Below, one piece after another: positions 1 to 10,322 of a stretch of 37,506 bases of DNA (within the stretch, counting starts at the first letter, position 1; each line of letters opens with the position of its first letter). Source of the stretch: Microcaldota archaeon (lineage in GTDB: Archaea > Micrarchaeota > Micrarchaeia > Micrarchaeales > Micrarchaeaceae). The notes beneath the pieces are model-generated. The model was not told the DNA's origin. It searched no databases and worked only from the letters and a program-made list of their open reading frames with translations. Location of the stretch: the NCBI GenBank assembly GCA_021790455.1, contig JAJYDY010000005.1, forward strand, positions 1 through 37,506, written 5' to 3'. The position numbers and the translations under genes are program-made.

Positions 1-575
1 GTGTGAATCTGGTCGTTGAACTCATAAGCTATCGTCTCGTCGTTCATGTCCAGGGACTTTATTATCTCATCCCTGCTTCCGAACTTCTTGAATCCTGCCG
101 CAAAGTCGAGCACATATGCTTTTCCGTCGAATTCGTAGTAGGTAAAGACCTTCCTCAAACCCTCCTTCACGCAGACGAACACCTTTGCTGATGGGTTGCC
201 GAGGTCTATCAGCAGGCTTGCAAGCAGTATGTTCCTGTCCATCACGTCCCCGACGCCGAAGGTGAGCGTTTCCTCCGGGGACAGCCAGAACTGGAGGGGG
301 AGGGCTGCGTCTTCTATGCTGTTCTTTATGAAGTAGAACGCGCTGATGCTCGCCTCGTAGAAGTTTATCTTGTAGTTGTAGACGCCGAAGCCCTTCTTTA
401 TGTCGTCAGCTTTCTTCATCACCATCTCGTTCTTCGGAGTCACGAGAGCAGGGAGCTCCGCTACCGATATGTGCTCCATCTCTTCGATGTAGTCTTTGTA
501 CCTTGACACTATTGCGAGGTAGAGCTGGTTGAGTTTCATCTCCTTCTCCAAAGCCCTATCGGTAGCTTCTGACAC
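1..575 (-). CDS. Partial CDS running off the left edge; conserved archaeal protein, possibly transglutaminase-like
   Basis: Reverse strand is open from GTG at 575 to the window edge (VSEATDRALEKEMKLNQLYLAIVSRYKDYIEEMEHISVAELPALVTPKNEMVMKK...). Absent from the ORF track because it is incomplete. Family assignment is tentative. Confidence 0.6.
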   Translation of the reverse strand, partial: MSEATDRALEKEMKLNQLYLAIVSRYKDYIEEMEHISVAELPALVTPKNEMVMKKADDIKKGFGVYNYKINFYEASISAFYFIKNSIEDAALPLQFWLSPEETLTFGVGDVMDRNILLASLLIDLGNPSAKVFVCVKEGLRKVFTYYEFDGKAYVLDFAAGFKKFGSRDEIIKSLDMNDETIAYEFNDQIH

Positions 576-685
576 TGCTATCCACCCCGATATTATATTC
601 GATGCAAAGAGCCAAATATCTTGTCTTCCATGCTTTCTGGTCAGCATCAAGATAGAAAAAACCCTGATGGAGCTGGGCTCTTCAT

Positions 686-1432
686 ATGTCGGAAAAAGAA
701 ATAGCTGAAATGTACAATAAAATGGCCAGCCACTGGTACAAGCTTAGGATAAAAAAGAAGGTAATGAACGAGCTTCTTGATATGCCTGCAATGCTTTCGC
801 TTTTGACCAAAATAAAAGGCAAGAAGGTGCTCGATCTAGGATGCGGACCTGGAATTTATTCAAAGATACTGAAATCCCGCGGTGCGAAAGTGTGGGGAAT
901 AGACCTGTCAGAAAGAGAGATTGAAATAGCAAAAGTGCACGCAAATGGCGTCGATTTCAAAGTAGGGAATGCATATGACCTGCCATACAAATCGGGCTTC
1001 TTTGATATAGTTGTGAGTGCACTTGTCGTAGACCACTTCAAGACACCCAGGGTTGCATTCTCTGAAGTAAGGAGGGTGCTGAAAGACGGCGGCACGTTCC
1101 TCTTCTCGATATACAACCCAGTTGTGAATGCAAGCAGGCATATCAAGGGAAGGCCGAGGAACTATAGACGATTCGAAAATTATTTCGATGAAGGTGAGAG
1201 GCACTCTAGATGGTTCAGGAAGACCAGAAGCGAAGTAAACATGCCATATTACCACAGGACATATCAAACATGGATAGGGACCATAGTAAAGAGCGGTTTC
1301 ATGATAACCGATTATATCGACACCAAGTTGCCACCCACACGCCCGCATGGAGTGACAAAAAAGCAATATGATTCCTACAGATTCACGCTCAAAATGCCGC
1401 ACGTTGCAATCTTCAAGGTCAGCGCAATCTGA
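686..1432 (+). CDS. Class I SAM-dependent methyltransferase
   Basis: Motif I VLDLGCGPGIYSKIL, acidic WGIDLSEREIEIAK, and DIVVSALVVDHF. Confidence 0.88.
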   Translation: MSEKEIAEMYNKMASHWYKLRIKKKVMNELLDMPAMLSLLTKIKGKKVLDLGCGPGIYSKILKSRGAKVWGIDLSEREIEIAKVHANGVDFKVGNAYDLPYKSGFFDIVVSALVVDHFKTPRVAFSEVRRVLKDGGTFLFSIYNPVVNASRHIKGRPRNYRRFENYFDEGERHSRWFRKTRSEVNMPYYHRTYQTWIGTIVKSGFMITDYIDTKLPPTRPHGVTKKQYDSYRFTLKMPHVAIFKVSAI

Positions 1433-1469
1433 TTTTTAATAGTGCTATTCTATATATTCCTGATAGGGC

Positions 1470-3197
1470 ATGATAAACAGGACCATTGCTGATATTTTCA
1501 ACGAAATCGCAGCCATGCTCAGCCTCGACGAGAGGCCGACAGCGCGGTTTGAGGTGCGGGCCTACCAAAAGGCAGCCCTCACAATCGGGATGATGCAGGA
1601 GCCGATAGAGGACATCTACAGGAAGGGAGGAGTAAATGCGCTTATGGAGCTTCCAGGAGTCGGCAAATCAATCGCAGGGCATATAGAGGAGTATATCAAG
1701 ACAGGCAGGATCAAGAAGTACGACGAGCTCAAGAAGAAGTACCCTATAGACATGGCAGGCCTCACCTCGATATCAGGCATGGGCGCGAAACGGGCGATGG
1801 TGCTGTACAGGAAGCTCGGAATCAAGGACATCGACGACCTGAAGAGGGCGCTTGCGCGGCACGAGATAAGGGCTCTAGATGGATTCAGCGAAAAGAGCGA
1901 GGCGATAATCGCAAAGGGCCTCGCATTCAGGGAGACCAGCAAGGGGAGGATGCTCATATCCGATGCTCTGCCTGTCGGTGAGGGGATAGTGAAGGCGCTC
2001 ATGGACAGCGGGCTCGTCGAGAAGGTCATGATGGCGGGGTCAGCGCGGAGGATGAGGGACACTGTCGGCGACCTGGACATCCTTGCCATATCAAAGGAGG
2101 GCCAGAAGGTGATGGACTTCTTCACCAAGCTTCCGGAAGTCTCCGGGATTGTCGCGAAGGGGCCGACCAAATCCACGGTCAACCTTGACATCGGGATGTC
2201 ATGCGACCTTCGCGTGCTAGAGCCGCAGAGCTTCGGCGCAGCGGTGCAGTACTTCACAGGCAGCAGGGACCACAACATACAGACGCGGACAATCGCGGTG
2301 AAGAAGGGATACAAGCTCAACGAATATGGCCTTTTTGACAGAAAGAATAGGAACATAGGCGGCGCAGAGGAGGAGAGCATCTACGAGAAGCTTGGCATGC
2401 AGTGGATGCCGCCGGAGATGCGCGAGGCGCGCGGGGAGGTGGAGCTTGCGCTGCAGCACAGGATTCCAAGGCTTGTGGAACCGAAGGACATGAGAGGGGA
2501 CCTGCACAGCCACACGAAGGCGACAGACGGCGACAACACGCTCGAGGAGATGGCAGCCGCAGCCATGAAGCTCGGATACGAATACATCGCAAACACGGAA
2601 CACACGAAGAGCCTCTATGTAACCAAGGGGATGAACGACAGGCAGTTCGACGCGCACTTCAAGAAGATAGACAAGTACAACGATTCGCTGAATGGGAAGT
2701 TCAGGATCCTGAAGGGCGCCGAGATAGAGATCCTCAAGGACGGCTCCCTTGACCTTGCCCCTGCCACTCTCAAGAGGATGGACTGCCTGGTCGCATCCGT
2801 GCACTCAAACTTCAATATGCCTAAGAAGGAGATGACTGAGAGGGTGATCAAGGCCCTAGATTCGGGGTACGTGCACATACTCGGCCATCCAACCGGCCGC
2901 GTCATAGGCGTCAGGTCCGCCTATGATATAGACCTCGAGAAGGTCGCAGAAGCTGCTGGGAGGAACAGGGTCGCGCTGGAGGTGAACTGCCTGCAGAGGT
3001 TCGACCTGAATGACACCAACATACTGCTGACATCGAAGTACAAGGTCAACTACGCGGTCAACACGGACGCGCACCAGACGGGCCACTTCGCGTTCATGAG
3101 GTATGGCGTAGGCACGGCGAGGAGGGGCTGGCTTGCAAAGGAGCAGGTTATAAACACCCTTCCGCTGGAAAAACTTCTGAAAACGCTCCACAGATGA
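1470..3197 (+). CDS. polX: DNA polymerase/3'-5' exonuclease PolX (Pol X plus PHP domain)
   Basis: Helix-hairpin-helix regions (LPGVGKSIAGHI), GSARRMRDTVGDLDIL nucleotidyltransferase motif, and PHP domain (DLHSHTKATDGDNTLEEM, NTEHTKSL, NTDAHQ). Confidence 0.95.
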   Translation: MINRTIADIFNEIAAMLSLDERPTARFEVRAYQKAALTIGMMQEPIEDIYRKGGVNALMELPGVGKSIAGHIEEYIKTGRIKKYDELKKKYPIDMAGLTSISGMGAKRAMVLYRKLGIKDIDDLKRALARHEIRALDGFSEKSEAIIAKGLAFRETSKGRMLISDALPVGEGIVKALMDSGLVEKVMMAGSARRMRDTVGDLDILAISKEGQKVMDFFTKLPEVSGIVAKGPTKSTVNLDIGMSCDLRVLEPQSFGAAVQYFTGSRDHNIQTRTIAVKKGYKLNEYGLFDRKNRNIGGAEEESIYEKLGMQWMPPEMREARGEVELALQHRIPRLVEPKDMRGDLHSHTKATDGDNTLEEMAAAAMKLGYEYIANTEHTKSLYVTKGMNDRQFDAHFKKIDKYNDSLNGKFRILKGAEIEILKDGSLDLAPATLKRMDCLVASVHSNFNMPKKEMTERVIKALDSGYVHILGHPTGRVIGVRSAYDIDLEKVAEAAGRNRVALEVNCLQRFDLNDTNILLTSKYKVNYAVNTDAHQTGHFAFMRYGVGTARRGWLAKEQVINTLPLEKLLKTLHR

Positions 3198-3257
3198 AAG
3201 TTTAAATACCCTCACTCTAAATAAAAAACGACAAATTAGCACAAAGTACGTGTTCTA

Positions 3258-4703
3258 ATGGTATCCCTTGCTTTCATGGACAAGATAGCGCGCTTCATCC
3301 CTACGATTAGGGGTCCTGCCAACCCGCTCTCACTTCGAGAGAAGATGGTCTGGACCGCCGGCGTGCTTGTCATCTATTTCCTGCTGTACAGCACAGTGGC
3401 ATACGGGGTCAACCAGCAGACCCTTTCGCAGCCCTTCCTCCAGCTGATCAGCATAGTGTTCGCAGGAAAGATAGGAAGCCTTATCACAGTCGGTATAGGA
3501 CCAATCGTGCTCTCCAGCATAGTGCTCCAGCTGCTTTCCGGTTCTGGACTGTTCAAGCTCGACATGAACGACCCGGTGCAGAAGGCAAGATTCCAGACAC
3601 TGCAGAAGTCTGCTGCGATAGCGATAGCGGTGATAGAATCTGTCATCTATGTTGCAACTGGCTTCGTCCCGATATCCGGGCCTGCCTCCTTCGGCATAGT
3701 TGCGCTGCAGCTTGCCGTCGGCGCAATAATGATCATATTCCTCGACGAGATAATGACGAAGTGGGGGATAATGTCGGGAATCAACATATTCATAGCGGCT
3801 GGAGTCTCATACTCAATCGTTGCGGGAACCTTCTCCATACTCCTTCCAGGTGCCGCAGCGGCGCTGAAGAACGGAGGGGCGTCTGCGCTCTCCAGCGCAG
3901 TCCTGGCGTTCGGGCCTCTCTTCTTTGCGATAATAATATTCCTGATCAGCATCTACGCTTACGAGACGAAGGTGGAGCTGCCTCTGGCATTCGAGCAGCT
4001 CAGGGGAGTCGGAGGCCGCCTCCCAATACCTTTCCTCTATGTCAGCGTGCTGCCAGTCATACTGGCCTCGTCCCTGGAACTCTCCCTTACTGTCTGGTTC
4101 CGGTTCCTTGCCGGAATGTCTGGAAATATTATCAAGTTCTTCGCCCTCTACGTTCCCAGCAGCGCAGGCCCGCAGCTAACCGGAGGTCTGCTCTATCTGA
4201 TCTCGCCGGTCTTCCCGTCTCCCTATCCGTCGCCTTATGGAATAGGCGGCTACGGCGCATACTTCAACTATCTTGCCACGTCCTCATCGCAGCTCTACCT
4301 CCCATGGGGCGGCATGATAATGGTGCCGGAGTTTGTACACATCATATTATACACCCTTGTCCTCGTCGGCCTCTGCGTGATATTCGGGAAGTTCTGGGTA
4401 GGCATGACCGGCCAGAGCCCGAAGGAGATGTCAGAGCAGCTTGGTGACATGGGCTGGCAGATACCAGGATTCAGGAGAGATCCCCGCATAATAGAGAGCG
4501 TGCTGAACAAGTACATCCCCACTGTTACGGTGCTGGGAAGCATATTCGTCGGCCTCCTTGCCGCTCTCGCTACCCTCACAGGGGCGATAGGGACAGGAAT
4601 GGGAATACTGCTTACCGTGGGAATAATCTACATGGTGTACCAGCAGCTGCAGCAGGAGCGCCTCTTCGAGACGTATCCGCTTCTGGACAAGATCATGAAG
4701 TAG
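3258..4703 (+). CDS. secY: Preprotein translocase subunit SecY
   Basis: Multi-TM protein; FLDEIMTKWGIMSGINIFIAAG, GGRLPIPFLYVSVLPVI and C-terminal region are SecY-like. Confidence 0.95.
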   Translation: MVSLAFMDKIARFIPTIRGPANPLSLREKMVWTAGVLVIYFLLYSTVAYGVNQQTLSQPFLQLISIVFAGKIGSLITVGIGPIVLSSIVLQLLSGSGLFKLDMNDPVQKARFQTLQKSAAIAIAVIESVIYVATGFVPISGPASFGIVALQLAVGAIMIIFLDEIMTKWGIMSGINIFIAAGVSYSIVAGTFSILLPGAAAALKNGGASALSSAVLAFGPLFFAIIIFLISIYAYETKVELPLAFEQLRGVGGRLPIPFLYVSVLPVILASSLELSLTVWFRFLAGMSGNIIKFFALYVPSSAGPQLTGGLLYLISPVFPSPYPSPYGIGGYGAYFNYLATSSSQLYLPWGGMIMVPEFVHIILYTLVLVGLCVIFGKFWVGMTGQSPKEMSEQLGDMGWQIPGFRRDPRIIESVLNKYIPTVTVLGSIFVGLLAALATLTGAIGTGMGILLTVGIIYMVYQQLQQERLFETYPLLDKIMK

Positions 4704-4766
4704 CGTGAGCCCTTGCCAACTGCGCTCTCTTTATAAATCTTCCATCCTCAAGTAATTCTAGATTCG

Positions 4767-5942
4767 ATGCGCTCGGATAAGCTCAGGCAACAGTCTGCGA
4801 TTGAATACCTGATGACATACGGATGGGCAATCCTCGTCATACTGGTTGTGCTCGCGATACTGTTCCTGATGAACATATTCAATTCCGGGACATTTACTCC
4901 TGCGGGCTGCCAGCAACAGCCTGGATTCCTCTGCAGCAACCCGCTGCTAAACGCATCGGGCTACCTGAGCGTGAGCGTCGGCAGGAACGCCGCAGCGATA
5001 AACGCCACAGGCGTCGCATGCACGCTCAACAGCACTGCGCCAGCATCCTTCAGCACAATACCGACGACGCAAATGCTCAATGGATTTACATACCAGCTGC
5101 TATTCCAATGCCGGATCCCCCAAAGCGCGATCGGCAGCTGCTTCAGCGGCGCGATATGGGTGGAGTACACTGAGCAAGGGCAGACGGGGCTTGTAAGCGA
5201 GATTGGGAGGGTAGACGCATGCGTCAAGACGAACGGAGCAGTTGCTGTAGGAAATTCCACTCCGTGCAATTCTATTCCTCTGAAACTTGATGGATCAGCA
5301 AGCAACACCTGGTCTGGCACTGCGGCAGGAACTGCCACACTGTCTACCACGCAGGCTAACGACATAATTGTCGTAATGGTAGGATCAGAAAACCCCTCAG
5401 CGATAGAGAAGGTTTCGTCAATTTCATCTCCGAAAATACCTGGCGGTGAATGGCACGAAAGATCAAACTTATCGGAGCTTACAGCATCTTATACGGATAT
5501 GGAGGTCTGGTGGGCTTATTCCTCAAATCAATTATCAAGCGAACCAATAACAGCAACACTGGCCGGCTCCCCGGACGATGCAACTATAATCGCATTTGGC
5601 ATAAGTGGAGCAGATACAGCAGCTCCATGGGATACAAACGCCGCTCTGCCTGCTAAAGCTACTGGTAGCAATGCGACTCCATCAGTTAAAATATCCACTA
5701 CAGCACAGAACGCGCTTATACTCGGATTTGCTTCTACGGCCAGCAACCCTGTCATAACACCGGGAGGCGGATTCAGCCAAATACAGAATATAGTAGCAGC
5801 AGGCGGGGCAATGTTTGATTCAGGGCTGGCAGAGTACACTGTAGCCTCTTCGCCGCAGACCGGAAGAGCTGTAAATGCCACTTTGGGCGTGCATGAACTA
5901 TGGCTCCTCTCAGGAGATGCCATAAAGCAATCGTGCTCTTAA
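4767..5942 (+). CDS. Class III signal peptide (pilin/archaellin-like) surface protein
   Basis: N-terminus MRSDKLRQQSAIEYLMTYGWAILVILVVLAILFLMNIF is typical of class III signal peptide proteins; Ser/Thr/Ala-rich extracellular part. Confidence 0.8.
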   Translation: MRSDKLRQQSAIEYLMTYGWAILVILVVLAILFLMNIFNSGTFTPAGCQQQPGFLCSNPLLNASGYLSVSVGRNAAAINATGVACTLNSTAPASFSTIPTTQMLNGFTYQLLFQCRIPQSAIGSCFSGAIWVEYTEQGQTGLVSEIGRVDACVKTNGAVAVGNSTPCNSIPLKLDGSASNTWSGTAAGTATLSTTQANDIIVVMVGSENPSAIEKVSSISSPKIPGGEWHERSNLSELTASYTDMEVWWAYSSNQLSSEPITATLAGSPDDATIIAFGISGADTAAPWDTNAALPAKATGSNATPSVKISTTAQNALILGFASTASNPVITPGGGFSQIQNIVAAGGAMFDSGLAEYTVASSPQTGRAVNATLGVHELWLLSGDAIKQSCS

Positions 5943-5993
5943 GCTGCGCTGCTCTAATGTTCTTACACAGCAACAGCGGCAAATAGGGGTTCC

Positions 5994-6476
5994 ATGCCTC
6001 CAATAACAAAGATAAACGCAAGGGAAAACCAGCTTGCAGAGAAGGTCGAGAACCTCCTCTTGGTCAACTGCGACAAGCGCATCATTGTAGTCGGCACCAC
6101 GTGCACCGGGAAGAGCCATCTTCTCCGGGAACTTAAGATGAGGGGCCTGCGCGTTCATGACATGGACGAACTCGTGTTCCCGCTGCTCACGAGCGAGGAA
6201 GATGCATCGGTATCAGAAGGCCCCTGGACTCCAGAAATCGGAAGGACAATGGAAAAGCTTGCAAAGAAATATGTCAACGTGAAGCCAAGCGAACCTGTTT
6301 TTGGCACGATAGTCTTCGACTGCGACCTGATACTGTATCTGCATATAAACGATGAGCTGTTAAGGAGAAGGGCATCGCTCCGCAAAGGCTCTTACGAGGA
6401 TGCGAAGAACATGCAGGCACAGATAGAGGAGAACATAGTGAGGTCAGGCATACCCGTGATAGAGATAATGGTGTGA
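5994..6476 (+). CDS. P-loop NTPase, small kinase-like
   Basis: Walker A-like IIVVGTTCTGKSHLL; downstream VFDCDLILYLHINDELLRRRA is kinase-like. Confidence 0.65.
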   Translation: MPPITKINARENQLAEKVENLLLVNCDKRIIVVGTTCTGKSHLLRELKMRGLRVHDMDELVFPLLTSEEDASVSEGPWTPEIGRTMEKLAKKYVNVKPSEPVFGTIVFDCDLILYLHINDELLRRRASLRKGSYEDAKNMQAQIEENIVRSGIPVIEIMV

Positions 6477-6596
6477 TCTCATTCCAGCAGTTCAATGGCT
6501 TTCCTGCATATTTTCAGATTGGTGAAACCTGTTGAAGTGAGCAGCAGCTTTACCACACCTACACCTTAAAGATTAGACTAAGCGGAGTAGATTGGC

Positions 6597-6671
6597 TTAC
6601 AGCTCTCCGACTCTCCTCTTCTGCGCTCTCTTGAGGCGCTTTCGCCTTTTCTTCTTCCACTTCCAGCGCAT
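6597..6671 (-). CDS. rpl41e: Ribosomal protein eL41 (24 aa; in-frame upstream TTG at 6710 would give 37 aa)
   Basis: Reverse translation [24 protein letters not shown] followed by stop; size and Arg/Lys-rich composition match archaeal eL41. Not in the ORF track. Confidence 0.8.
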   Translation of the reverse strand: MRWKWKKKRRKRLKRAQKRRVGEL

Positions 6672-6779
6672 CCTTCCTTTCTTCTTCCATTTCCTAGGTA
6701 TGCTTCCCAAATATAACACCGTAAAATTACGAATAACTATCTATCAGATACAAATAAATACCTAAGTGAGTGAATCTAA

Positions 6780-7910
6780 TTGAACCCATGGTCTGTGGTA
6801 ATTATGGCGGGAGTAAGCAAGGGACTCATTACATATGTAGTAATGGTCGTCATCGTGATAATAGTATGGTACCTCAGCACCGGCTTCAGGCTGCCAGGCG
6901 GGCAATCATCCACGACGACAACGACAATATCCGGACCTTCCACCTCCTCTGTATCCACCACAACCATAATGTACATTTATCCATGCTCAAACTTCGATGA
7001 GCTCACGCAGGCTAACAACACCACAGTCACGGATGAGTGCAATGCCTCCTCTGGGTATCTCGGCCTATGGGTCGCGAGCGGGAACTTCCAGTATGAGAAG
7101 GTCCTGATAAAGGGACTTTCAGACAATAGGACCTACATAAACCAGACAGCGAACTATTCCTGCACGACATTCTACGCGAACTTCTCCGTCTCGAACCAGA
7201 TATATTCGGTTTCGCTCACGACAGGGCCTCTGGCGAGCAATGTCCTTACCTCTTGCACGCTTGCACGTGCAAAGCTCAACACAACCCTCTTCCCTCCTCC
7301 AACGATCTACAATAACGTGTACAACGGCAACTTCATGGACGGGGAGTATACGGGCTGGTCGCTATACGGAAAGGGATTCGGCACCGCTCCCATCAACATA
7401 ACGAAGGCAAACGAGAACACCACATCGCAATGCTACGTCGGCCAGCCGTGGACCGGATACATAGGCTCCTACATAGCAACAACCTACAACTGCGGCCTGA
7501 GCAATGCGCCGGGGAACATCACCTCCAGCCTGTTCTACGCAAACCAGCCGTTCCTGAACTTCAAGATAATAAGCCCGCAGGACAACTTCCTATATGTGGA
7601 GATACTTTACAACAACACTCCGTACATAATCGCGCACTACAACACATACAACATCTCAAGCGGGAGCACATGCAATGTCATCAGCCCATCGCCCAATTCA
7701 ACAGGCAGCAATTCATCCGCCTGTGCCTCGACGACCTTCAGGAACGCAAGCATACCCCTGGTCACCGTAATCGACAAGCCGATACAGGTAAGAGTGGTTG
7801 CAGACACGCTGAATAGGCAGACATACATTGCGGCGGGAGACTTTGCTCTCGGCGCAAAGCCGAAGCAGGACCAGGGAATACTCTATGGTCCTTACAACTT
7901 CACCCACTAG
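6780..7910 (+). CDS. Membrane-anchored secreted protein with Thr/Ser-rich linker
   Basis: Single N-terminal TM (LITYVVMVVIVIIVWYL), linker STTTTTISGPSTSSVSTTT, many N-x-S/T sites. Confidence 0.7.
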   Translation: MNPWSVVIMAGVSKGLITYVVMVVIVIIVWYLSTGFRLPGGQSSTTTTTISGPSTSSVSTTTIMYIYPCSNFDELTQANNTTVTDECNASSGYLGLWVASGNFQYEKVLIKGLSDNRTYINQTANYSCTTFYANFSVSNQIYSVSLTTGPLASNVLTSCTLARAKLNTTLFPPPTIYNNVYNGNFMDGEYTGWSLYGKGFGTAPINITKANENTTSQCYVGQPWTGYIGSYIATTYNCGLSNAPGNITSSLFYANQPFLNFKIISPQDNFLYVEILYNNTPYIIAHYNTYNISSGSTCNVISPSPNSTGSNSSACASTTFRNASIPLVTVIDKPIQVRVVADTLNRQTYIAAGDFALGAKPKQDQGILYGPYNFTH

Positions 7911-7930
7911 GACTAAGCAGAACAAAACAA

Positions 7931-8440
7931 TTATTTCTTTTCCTCTGTTTTCTTCTTCTCAAGAAGCTTCTTGCCTAGCTCAGCCCTGTTCTCCAGCTGC
8001 CTCTTTATCTCAATCAGCTCGTCCGGCTTGAGCACCTTCTCGAGCATGAACTGCGAGTAGCCTATTGAGAGCGCAGACATGTCCATGAGCATCGACTGCA
8101 GCTCTCCTGTCTTGAAGTGCATCTCCTTCTCCGGCTTAAGTATCTCTATCCCTGCCGGAGCGTACCTGAAGGCTATGCTGAGCAATGGCATGAATTTATC
8201 GAAGAGGACGGTTATCATGGCGCTTGTTATGAAGACGCCCTCCTTCTCGAGCGGCTCCTCCACGCTGCCGTATACATAGACGACGCCAGGCTCCTTCATC
8301 AGCCTCTCGTTTATCAGGTCCACGAGAAGGGGCTGCAGCTTTTCCTTTTCCTTGTGCTGCATGTCGAAATAGAACTTGACAAGCAGTCCTCCAGCGCGTA
8401 TCTTCTCCTCTGTCACTTTTTCAACATCGTTCTTTGCCAT
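7931..8440 (-). CDS. Conserved hypothetical protein
   Basis: Long ORF immediately downstream of hisS, same strand. Confidence 0.7.
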   Translation of the reverse strand: MAKNDVEKVTEEKIRAGGLLVKFYFDMQHKEKEKLQPLLVDLINERLMKEPGVVYVYGSVEEPLEKEGVFITSAMITVLFDKFMPLLSIAFRYAPAGIEILKPEKEMHFKTGELQSMLMDMSALSIGYSQFMLEKVLKPDELIEIKRQLENRAELGKKLLEKKKTEEKK

Positions 8441-8451
8441 CTTCTTACCTC

Positions 8452-9723
8452 CTATCCTTTTATCGTTACTATTGCCTCTTCCACGGTGGCGCTTTTCTCA
8501 GCGCCGTCAATAAGATTTCTTATCTTGACATTATTTAGCTTTTCCTCAGCATCTCCGCATACGATTACCCATTTGAACTTCAGCGCGTTGGCGTATGCGA
8601 GCTGGTTCGATATGTTCCTGCTCGCCGCGTTCAGGTCGACAGCTATGCCGGCAGCTCTCAGCGCTGTCGCGACCCTCAGTGCATATTGGTAGTTGCCGTC
8701 CTTTATGTTTGCGACGAATACCTCCGCAAATGTCTGCTTCTGAGAAGCAGAGAAGTTCATCACATCAAGTATCCTGTCTATCCCCAGCGATATCCCTACA
8801 GCGGGGACCTGCTTCCCGCCGAGGAGGCCTATCAGCCTGTCGTATCTTCCCCCTCCGCCGACGCTGCTCTTGAACTGCTTGTCACCAGCAGCAATCTCCA
8901 CCACTATGCCAGTATAGTAATCAAGCCCTCTCATTATGGAGAAGTCGACTACAACATCGCCCCTGAGCGAATAAAGCTTCAGCAGATCGAGAGTCTCCCT
9001 GACCTCCCCGAGCGCAGCCTTGTCGTCCATCGTTTTTTCCACGAGTTCCAGCTTCTCGCCGTTGCTTCCGGAGAAGTTGACCAGCTTGTCAACCCTGTCG
9101 ACAGAATCCCTGTCAAGGCCAAGAGCCTGCAGCTGCTCTATCATGCCATCCCTTCCTATCTTGTCCATCTTATCTACGACCTTCATGATTGGATTGAAAA
9201 GCTCCTCCTTCATGCCGATGGAGGCAAACACAGAATCTATGAATATCCGGTTGTTGATCCTGATTGTGTATTCGAAGCCTATCTCCTCCAGTGCCTTTGC
9301 TGCTGTTGCTATCGCCTCTGCGTCTGCGACCGGCGCCCTGCCTCCGACTATGTCAACATCTGCCTGCGTGAATTCCCTGTACCTTCCCTTCTGCGGTTCG
9401 TCCCTCCTCCATGCCTTGTCTATGTAGTATCTCTTGAATGGCATAGGGAGGCTCTGGTACATCGCGACATACCTTGCGAGAGACACAGTCTGGTCGTACT
9501 TTAGGGCGAAGCCTTCGCTCTTCGTCTCGAATATCAGCTTCGACTCGTCCCCGATGACGTCCTTCGCGGTCAGCACCTTCGTGGACTCAAGAACGGGAGT
9601 GTCGATCGTGAGGAACCCGTACCTTCGGAATACGCCCTCTATCTTCTCCAGGAGCTCCTTCCTGAACAGCGCCTCGTTTGGCATCAGGTCACGCATTCCC
9701 CTAGGTGTCGGTATTTCTGCCAT
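8452..9723 (-). CDS. hisS: Histidyl-tRNA synthetase
   Basis: Class II aaRS features: PRGMRDLMPNE, YYIDKAWRRDEPQKGRYREFTQADVDIVG, MRGLDYYTGIVVEI, SVGGGGRYDRLIGLLGG. Confidence 0.97.
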   Translation of the reverse strand: MAEIPTPRGMRDLMPNEALFRKELLEKIEGVFRRYGFLTIDTPVLESTKVLTAKDVIGDESKLIFETKSEGFALKYDQTVSLARYVAMYQSLPMPFKRYYIDKAWRRDEPQKGRYREFTQADVDIVGGRAPVADAEAIATAAKALEEIGFEYTIRINNRIFIDSVFASIGMKEELFNPIMKVVDKMDKIGRDGMIEQLQALGLDRDSVDRVDKLVNFSGSNGEKLELVEKTMDDKAALGEVRETLDLLKLYSLRGDVVVDFSIMRGLDYYTGIVVEIAAGDKQFKSSVGGGGRYDRLIGLLGGKQVPAVGISLGIDRILDVMNFSASQKQTFAEVFVANIKDGNYQYALRVATALRAAGIAVDLNAASRNISNQLAYANALKFKWVIVCGDAEEKLNNVKIRNLIDGAEKSATVEEAIVTIKG

Positions 9724-9734
9724 AGAATCAATCT

Positions 9735-10025
9735 TTACCCGTCTTCAAACATAGGCGTTTTCCATTTAAAACCCTTTCGCAATTCCTGGATTGGGATTTC
9801 ATAAACTGCGCCGTTCTGCTCAAGAAGGTTCGCCATTCCATCAAGATCCCTCTCCCTTGCCCTATCGACCGCCTTTATGCCATCCCACTCTGCTCTTGAG
9901 TTCGCGTCTGCGCCTGCCCTGAGCAGCCTGCCTGCAGACGCGATGTCATTCCTCAGCACAGAGAAGACAAGGTCACGGTCCAGGTCCGCCTGCCTGCGAT
10001 CCCTCTTCCCAACAGAAGCTGCCAT
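9735..10025 (-). CDS. Short ankyrin-repeat-like protein
   Basis: DLVFSVLRNDIASAGRLLRAGADANSRAEWDGIKAVDRARERDLDGMANLLEQNGA resembles two Ank repeats. Confidence 0.65.
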   Translation of the reverse strand: MAASVGKRDRRQADLDRDLVFSVLRNDIASAGRLLRAGADANSRAEWDGIKAVDRARERDLDGMANLLEQNGAVYEIPIQELRKGFKWKTPMFEDG

Positions 10026-10028
10026 GGT

Positions 10029-10322
10029 TCATACACCCTCACTGACTATGTCCAGAATCGCATTGCCCGCTTCTGTCAATCTTGCGCCACGCAGTCCACC
10101 GCTGTCGCTGAAGTCCACAAGTTCAAGCTCCTTTAGTATCCTTGCATTTAGCTTCAGTGTGGATAGCGGAATCCCCTTCTCGATCTCCAAAGCACGCAGT
10201 ATAGAGCTTATGCTGGAATATTCATACTCGTAAATCCCAAGAAGGACCATTATCTGGTTGCAGTTAAGAGCCCTTAGAATCAGTTTTGAAAGCAGAGTGC
10301 GCTCTACGCTTATCTTTGCCAA
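10029..10322 (-). CDS. Winged-helix transcriptional regulator-like protein
   Basis: Helical wHTH-like pattern (ILRALEIEKGIPLSTLKLNARILKELELVDFSDSGGLRGARLTEAG). Confidence 0.6.
   Translation of the reverse strand: MAKISVERTLLSKLILRALNCNQIMVLLGIYEYEYSSISSILRALEIEKGIPLSTLKLNARILKELELVDFSDSGGLRGARLTEAGNAILDIVSEGV

Noticed and set aside
3-191. 62-aa plus-strand ORF at the left edge
   Set aside because: Minus-strand partial CDS 1-575 gives a better protein-like sequence.
744-3242. Several long antisense ORFs in the track (e.g. 908..1402, 1616..2380, 2217..2804)
   Set aside because: Opposite the convincing methyltransferase and PolX genes, with no recognisable motifs; codon-bias shadows.
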